64,000 nt of DNA from Nipponacmea schrenckii (Eukaryota; Mollusca; Gastropoda; Lottiidae). Position 1 is the first letter of the stretch; every line of letters begins with the position of its first letter. Below are positions 14,701-23,700 of this stretch, piece by piece. The stretch covers positions 26,647,106 through 26,711,105 of the forward strand of contig JAUJPP010000005.1 of NCBI GenBank assembly GCA_030562195.1. The letters run 5' to 3'. The translations under genes were made by a program, and so were the position numbers. The notes beneath the pieces are model-generated. The model worked only from the letters and a program-made list of their open reading frames with translations, was not told the DNA's origin and searched no databases.

Positions 14701-17700
14701 AATATATACATGTATACCAAGTTTCATTAAGATCGGATAAAAACTGTAGCCTCTATTGTGGATACAACCCAAATTTGACGCGATTTTACTAAGTCAAGTG
14801 CAATAACTCAAAAACCGTTCATGCGATAATTTCTATTTTCGAACTTGACCGAGATATCATCAATATATACATGTATTTTAAGTTTCATTAAGATCGGATA
14901 AAAACTGTAGCCTCTATCGTGGATACAACAAATGTGGACGGACGGACGGACGGAAATATACGTCCACATTTCCATGTGGGCGTATAAAAACACAAAGCTT
15001 ACCTGCATAACCAATTTGTATAGCTAATCTAGTAAGTTTAGATTGCAGGACTGATTTCTCTTTTCGGCTTGATTTTTTCTCTTCATCTTTGCCGGAATCT
15101 GGAACATCTACCTCCTCTGGTATAGTTGGTGTATTTGTGTTCTTGTTTAAGTCATGTTTATTTATATGAGAATTACTGGTATTAGTATTTGGTACAGTTG
15201 TATCAATATCTGTTAATAAAACAAAATAATTTATTCATTACATTTGTCAATATTCCTCAAAGATGGGAATTGTAAAATACTATATTTATACGGAAGTTTA
15301 ACATAAATCCTTCTGATGTGAACATAAAATAATGCAACTGTGAACTTCACGTGGAGTCGTGAAAATAGTATCATTCGAAATTCAAAAGGATATTTAAATA
15401 CTATATATTAAAACAAGAATTCTTTAATATAGCCCATGATTTTTCTCAGGTACATGTAGCTGACTATCAGATAATACATATTCTTTCAAGATGGAGGGTT
15501 ACTGAAATCAAATTGGGACTTTGGATAGTTGATAGATAGATCAGGATAGATGATAAGTTTCATACTTCACTGTTTATTTATACAACAGTTTACACAATGT
15601 CAAATAATGAGGACAGAAATATAGGACAGACAATATTTATATTGATAAATTCTTTAGGACAGAAACAGGTTAGACAGTTAAGATTTGAAATTGTGGAGAG
15701 AAACTGAGCCATGCACACTAAAGAAAGGTGAAAAGAAATACACGTAAAAACACAGTGTTTTCAATAGAATATTGGATGATTTCGAAATTCTCTCGAGTAT
15801 CCAATTTAGTAGAAGCCAGTCAGTGCAGTAGATAGTATTTACTAATACAGAAATATGAACATATTTCTAGGGGAAAGGTTTCAAAATAAAAACAGGAAAG
15901 ATTTGAAATCTAGAAAAATAATAGAAGCCCAAAGCCAAAAGAAAACAGTCATGGAAAGACAAATAGTTCACTGTAGTAGTTCAGGAATTTCACATACCCA
16001 CTTTAGTTTCGGCTTCATTCGACAGCACTAGTAAAAACAAAACAAATTCAAAATAACAGTTAAAAATTAAATGTGATTAAAGCATTCACCAATTCTGATA
16101 CTTGAAGATTTTTATTTCAGCTGGAATATAATCCAGTTCCATATTTTTTTTTCAGATAGAAAAGGATTCCCAAAATCGACATCTTCAAGTATCATAAAAA
16201 AAGAAAGAAAAGGCATGCGACTGGGTTGAAATAAGAGGGAATTAAAAAAAATATTACTACGTTATCAAAATATTGGACTACAACTTGTTTGAATAATATT
16301 CTAAAATAAAGACAAAATTTTAAAATATCTTTTAAAGTATAGTGTTCTCATTTTGTGTTTTACAAACAAAATGCTCTTATTATCAAGATATCAAGATTAT
16401 GGTTATTGCCATGGGATTAATGCTAAGTAATGAGCCTTGTGTAGCAAGAAATGTATAACATGTGTTTGTGTTTCTCCAAACTTTTTTCATAGAACACACT
16501 ACTTTAAATAAAAACAAAATCAAATTAAATTATAACTAATTACTTCTAATTATCAGTATCACAAGTTTCTCAAAGAAATTTTGTAGTTCTCAAATGGAAA
16601 GATTTCCCCTTATTCAACCCTGTCCTTAACCTAATTCCTTTATTAAAGCTCATGAGATTATATTATGATTTATATCTTTATAACGCAGATACAACCAGTT
16701 TCAACATTTCCTTTTATAATTTTCATAATAATGATAGCATCAATCTTATTTACATATAGAAAGAGATGGACAACTTTCTATCTCATAATTGCAATAATTT
16801 GAAGCTTGTAATATATAAAAGCTAAAAAAAAATATTTTGATCACCTCTATTGAAAATTGAAACTAGAAATATCAAATGAGCAAGAAACAGTTTGCAACCT
16901 TGTTTTCACTTTACTTTTACATTATAATTATTATTTAGGCTTGTTAACATGTTACATAATATACAAAACTCAAGCAATGGCTATGCACAGAGTATGATAT
17001 TTTATTTGGAATAACTGTTGGAAATGAACTGATGTCCTGTAGCAATATTTCACAGCAAACATTGATTATTACTCTTTAATTACTACAACAATATCAAAAA
17101 CAATATTTGATATTTCAAGTTAAACAACAGCAACAAGAAGCTTGATAAATATAATTGATATTTTGATATCATTATATAGCAGTAAATACAAGTTACATGT
17201 AGAAGTCTGGTAGCAATGAAAACTTACATGGTGTATTCTGTCCCAAGGTATTTGGTCTGGGTCCTGAAGGGGTTATAGAGAGAAAAAATACAAGCTGATT
17301 AGTATATGTAAAAGCAGAATGAACGACATTAACCACTTTATGTGAAACAAACTATAGTCCTATCAGAAAGTTTTATTTTATATTCTTTGCCACAAGCACC
17401 ATGGAGTAAACACAGGCCTCAACTTGCTAGTAAATTAATTATGTGATATTTTAATTCATTTTTGGATTCAGGTCTCTATAATTTTTAAATTTGAAAAACA
17501 AAATAGAACTAAAATAAGAGCAAAATAGAACTAAATAAATTAAACAAAATATATACTACAAGATAGGTGGCCATTTTTTTTTAAGGTGTCAGAATTTTCC
17601 ATGGTGCCAAAGCTGTAGAGAGAGTATCATAACAAGAGAACAGATAGAGAAAGGGAGATGGGTAGGGTAGACTACATTTGGGTTCTTTCATTTGCCAAAA

Positions 17701-20700
17701 ATCAAAACAACTACTTATAGAAATTTGTAAATTTTCAAATTGAACCCTTAAGTACAAATTAGAAGGAGCAGCATTATAACTGCTGTGACGTACAAAAACA
17801 ACATCAAAAGATAGCTGTACGATCTTACTGTACCTTTCACAGCAACAAGTTGTACACCTTTCCGATCTTAGCATGTCATAAGACAAAAAGATATGGTATA
17901 AGAGGCAAAAAAAAGGAATAAAAAGTTTGTTTCACATAACGATTGGTCCAGTTCATTCTGCACTCAATTCACTCATAATAAGTATTAATCAATATATGTG
18001 CAGAAGAAAAGAAAGTGTCTTGAAGTATCTATCTAGTCAATAGAAATCTATAATCTATTTATTTAAAGATGCACTCCACATCATTTATTGGTGATTTTCT
18101 TAATGTTAAAGAGTACAAGTGAAGTAATGAAAGCGGTGCAATTTCAGTGAACTTAAGATCTTTCATAATAAAAACCCTTTGCTTTCTTCTGCACATGGAA
18201 TCAACAATTTTTAGTCAAATTGGGATTTAAATTCATGCAATCACACAGTTGAGGGATTCATTATCTCACACAGGACCAGTGCAATATTCTTCAATATCAT
18301 TTATTAATAAAACATGTTATATCAAAACTCATCAAGTTCTGAGTTAGCTCTTTCATTTTGTAAACCATTATTAATATGCCATTATCTTTTCAACCAAGTC
18401 CAATGTATTAAATTTTTTATCTTAAGTTTTTCTGTAATCAATAGATCAGAAGAATCTCAATCAATGAGTTCATTAAAAACAGAAAATCAATTATCATGCC
18501 AAGTTATTGAGTTTAAACACATTTAATTAAACACAGCAAAGTAACATGCAAACATAGATATTCAGCCATAACCCACTCTCAATCTTCAGGATGGTTGACA
18601 CACAGACTGCCATTTCAACAGTACAGATTACTCCTCTGCTTCATTGTTCAGTCATCAGGGAGGAAGATGATTATGTACCATCATGTTTGATACATATCTA
18701 GAACAGTTTATACCTACTCATATAATGACGTAAAGGGAGTTAATTCATTCAGTGCTCATCACTATATTATTTCTAAAGCACAAGTAGTCCCTAATGGTAA
18801 TTTACCTGTTTCGGATCCGCTATTTGAGCCTCCTTTAGCCTTCTTTTTCTTGTTTTTCTTCTCTTCCTCTTCATGAGAGGCTCCAAGAAGAGCAAAGATG
18901 ATTCCAGTTTGAGAATTGGGACCCACAGCAGTGACCAACATTTTCCCACTTCCTTCCATAACATGGGTGCCTACAAACACATAAACATGAATTATATTAA
19001 AAGACAAAAAAACCTTGAGAAAGTGGCGGTTACTGATACGTTTTCAATAGAAAAAATAGAAACTTCAGTTTCCTGCCTATTATATTTTTATATATCAAGG
19101 CCATGATGTCATCAGTCATATCTGTTTAAAAATACAAAAAAAAAATACCTATATATATCTTAGACAAGGTATGATACTTGAGAAGTTACAATGCGTATTC
19201 AACATTCCTTGTATTCATACAAATATTTAAGCAATTTTCTTTTCTATTTTCGCAATGATTAATTGAGATCTGTAGATAAGTCTAAATGAAGCTAAGATGA
19301 TAAAAACCATCAGGTTTTGTACATTGGACAGGGGAAAACCTCCACTAATTAGCTGGAAACACCTGTCATCATTACCTAATGGATGCTAATATCAAACCAT
19401 GACAACCATCATTGCAGATAATAGATTGTAATGGAAACTGGAATAGTGTTATATAACTTATATAACAGGAGAAATACAATGGTTATCACATCTATACATG
19501 CAGACTCTTACAAAATAGACAGGTTTCCGTGAATTGTCTATATTATTCAACACAATTGATAATAGCTCATCTTAGGCTGTTTGTTTTATATTTCCAGGTT
19601 CACTTATTATGAATTTGAGTTTAAATTTCGACCATTAGTATGATCAGAACAAGAAATGGCCTTATTGCATGAAATTGTTAAAACAGACAGGTTTCTCAAA
19701 AACTACTGTTTGATATTCAAACCATACTAAGTAAACCCGAAAGTTACTGCTCAGGCAGTGATTTACTAAATGATAAGTAAAATCAGAGAGTAACGGCAGA
19801 GGCAGTGATTTACTGAATAAATATTTCACATGTACAATTCACTATTTTTTTTCTTACAATCTTCCTTTCTATACTTTCTAAATGTCAAGTATAGAAATCA
19901 ATACAGTGACCGTGCGTGTGGAAATCAGAGGCAACTTACTACACTGTTCACATATTACCTACTACAGCTAAGTATAGTCCCCACTTGCCAATCAATGTAA
20001 ATAACTTTGTTTTAGACAAGTAATTGATTTTTTTTTTATATTAAGGTCTTTTTACAAGTAAATTGTGTATTGTATTGGTAGTAAAATGTCAAAGATAAGA
20101 CTTGGGACTGGCTTGTATTTACACTGAATAGACAATGAAGTAGAGGTATTTCGCAATACAGTAATTATAGTAAAAAAATCTTTGTCAGTAAATATAGTGC
20201 TGCAATAGACTGACAGTGTCTGATAGCAAATAGAATTAAGGCTACTATTAGTGAGAATTGCTGACAGCTTCGTTATCTATTTCTATCAGAAATTCAATTT
20301 CATCCATCAGGTACTTTCTCAATATTCAAAGAGAATTACATATGTAGCTTCAAGAGACTTAACGGTCATGCTGTGAAATGAAATGAAATGTAGTTTTACT
20401 TCCTACTCTTCTGAAACTCATGGGTTAATGAAGATGACAATGCCATGCAATGTTCAAAGAGGGAAACTGTCAAGGGCTGAAAATCCAAAGGTTATTTCAA
20501 CTTTTGCTGTCATTGAATGCTAGGCCCAAATAAGCGAGCAAACGTTTAACTCATCAAGCAAAAGGAGCTCCCGTATGGTCATTCTGTGATCAGTTAATGA
20601 AACATTAGTCAGTATCATGAACAAAATATGATTAACCATTAAAATACATTATGCTTATGTCTTTTACCAAGCAGAAAATCTGTCAATGTAAAAGTTGAAC

Positions 20701-23700
20701 TTACCCGAGAGCAGGAGTGGATCAGTTGATTCGCCTTTTTTAACATGATCAGATTCTCCAGTGAGTGAACTCTCATCTACCTTGAGATCATTACTTTGTA
20801 TAACGACACCATCAGCTGGTAGTAAATCACCTGTAATAAAACAAACATCATTCATCTGTGGTATTCTAAAAAACTAAAGGAATTGTCCATCTCTTATAAT
20901 AACGATATACTAGATCCTTCCAGAAAGCAGACAATAAACTAATTTGAATGTTTATAGACAAATACCTATGCAGCAATTGTCCTGAATATGAATATTTAAA
21001 GTAATGCCATTATTATAATTATAATTTGACATTTGACCCATTATTTATTTTTACATGTATATAAATATACCAAAGGATAATTTGACTCAGGATTACCACA
21101 GTAAGTCAGAATGTTCTGTTCCAGATTCAAAATAAGGGGATGATAGTTATCACAAATTAATTATGAGAAAATCTGAGAATTATATATTAGATGGCCTCCA
21201 CTACCATCAATTTAATATCTCAAATCAAATTATAATGTGATATTGACAACAACTGTCAAAACATTATTTAATTAGCTGATGAAAAGAGATGAGGCTATCA
21301 TTCTAGTTAAACAAGTAGGGCTTGTGTATTAAACAACTGTCAAACAAGTTGGCCATAAATCAAATTAAGCAGTCTTTGAAGGTGTTGCAAACATTTCTGC
21401 TCTGTAATCAAAATATATGTACAAAGAAAACTTCAAAGGAAGATGTTTTCAGTGATGATGAATGATGAAACATCAGCCTACTTCAGGTCATGAAAGTTAT
21501 TAGTCACCATTTCTGCTCACTAGATCCATTGGCCATACAACATATATGATTTAGCTCATCATTTGAGGTGTGACTCAGATAATTTAAAAACTTCATCAAA
21601 TTGCCTAAGATTTGAAAGTGGTTTGAATAACTATGTATAAAACAAGTGCTTTCTCAGCGTATATAATAGTTCAATATCTGTTCAAACATTTTATATGTAT
21701 ATATATTATATTTTACAAATAAATATTTTAAACTGTGCCGAAGATTGACCTTTATTAGCTTGTCGTGTACAGCTTGAAATTGTTTGTCATAAATATTTTG
21801 TCTAAAGAAGACCAAAATGACATCTTTAAATGAATATGATAGTCTAAATGTTAAATTTATCAGCTCAAAGCTTCATTTATCCCTGTACATGACTGAATCT
21901 GTGGTTTTGACAACTGCAATTAAGCCTTTAAATATTTGGTAGCCAACTGATATAGTATAATGTTGATTATGACAGCACGAATCATTATAAATGTAGGCGT
22001 AGAGCAGAAAAACAATTGTATATAATGAAGCATAATACAAAAGTCAATATTTCCATACAAGAGACAGATTGTTAATGTAATGTAATATGTTATATCATAC
22101 TATACACTTAAATATCAATCAATATTTAGCACAATCTCATATCTACTCAAACCATTTGGATACCATATTATCTCCCATGGACATAACGCTTTTATTTCAG
22201 TCTTCTATTGACTATTTTATTAGTCATTTGTCCCACGCTAATGATATCTAATATGAACGTTATTAAACATATGGTACCAGTTATTCAATACTATTGTATT
22301 AAAACTAATAATAACAGATACTAAGAGTTTCTAATATATTCTTTGATTGTGTATACAAGGAATTGTATGGAGTTTATCAGAGAGGACTCAAATGACTTCT
22401 ATTTTTTTTAAGTTATCACAACCTAATACAATTCAATCATTGTCAACATTCTAAAAAGGAATTGAAGATTCACAGACCTCAAGTTAGATGTTGGCAATGC
22501 TTTGTAATTTTGCTTCCATAGGAAAAATGTTTGTAAATGAGATTATACAGTAGTGTAGAGAATTTGAGTAGGTCAGAGAATAGCTATTCTCTACATTTGT
22601 GCCACAGTTGAGGGGATTCAGAAGAGAAAAGAAAGCAACACTATCAACATTTTTCATTATGGTGGACCTTACAGTTAAATTCAATACTAAAGCCTAGTTG
22701 TATCTGGCAGTTCATCCAATACAATAAACAGTTTTCAGGAGATCTGGTTCAAAAACAGGCATTAAATTTCCAATAGAGATTCCAGACAAATGGACAGTGT
22801 AAATGTATATGAAGAAGAACAATAATATTTTACAATTAAAAGCCTTACCATATTTAACTTGGCAAATATCTCCAACAACTATATCTCCCACTGATATTTG
22901 TAACACCTCACCACCACGTATTGTTAGAAATTTATGTTCATGTTCTATTTTATTTTGCAGTCCCCTAAATTGCTTTTCTTTACTCCAATCATTAAAAGCA
23001 GTAACTAAGACAACTACAGCTACAGCAACTAAAATAGCTCCACCATCAATCCATCCTGCAGCTTCTTCAAAACTTGACCCATTTTGTTCATCTGCATACT
23101 CATCACCATGGCCTGAAATAAAAAAGATCAATCATTCTAAATTTTCAAAACTTTATACAAAGTTGAGAAAATTTCATTTAATATTTAACAAAATCCTATG
23201 GAACTAAAAATGTCCCATTTTGCTTGAGAGTCTCATTTAAGGTTCTTGATTTACTTCAAACATATAGGAAACAGTGAAATCTAAAAGATATCATTTAAAA
23301 CAAATTGAAATATTGCTGAGAATTTTGATTTAAAAAGACCAATATCTTCCATTTAGAAACATCTATTATGAGCTTGGGATATAGGGAATTCTATCAATAA
23401 TTTTCAGACTTTTATAAGATCAAATTTGACCCCCTGAATATTTAGGTGAAATATAAAAAAAATGGAGATGAAACACTGGAATTCTTTAGAATGTTTCTTA
23501 CACACTGTTTTATTTCATGAGAAAATTCAATGACTTCCTGAAAGGCAGATTTGTTTTAGTCACTGATTTGACACATGAAGGGTGATTTTGACAGGTCTTC
23601 ATTAAGAATATAAATACACTTATATTGACATAAGTTTGACATGTCATATATATGGCAATAAATTTTGTCACTGACACTCAATATAAATCAAAGTATAAAA

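Larger units (their letters stand above)
15210..18805 (-). other. Variable-site introns around the two micro-exons
   Basis: About 3.5 kb of unique AT-rich intron holding micro-exons at 17228-17263 and 15998-16027. A 101-codon minus frame at 17581-17886 lacks PMCA similarity and a suitable phase, so I did not call it an exon. Confidence 0.7.

Noticed and set aside
17581..17886. 101-codon minus-strand frame in the variable-site intron
   Set aside because: No PMCA similarity and no good in-phase acceptor and donor pair.
22803..23207. 134-codon plus-strand frame
   Set aside because: It is antisense to PMCA exon 3, whose protein match is decisive.
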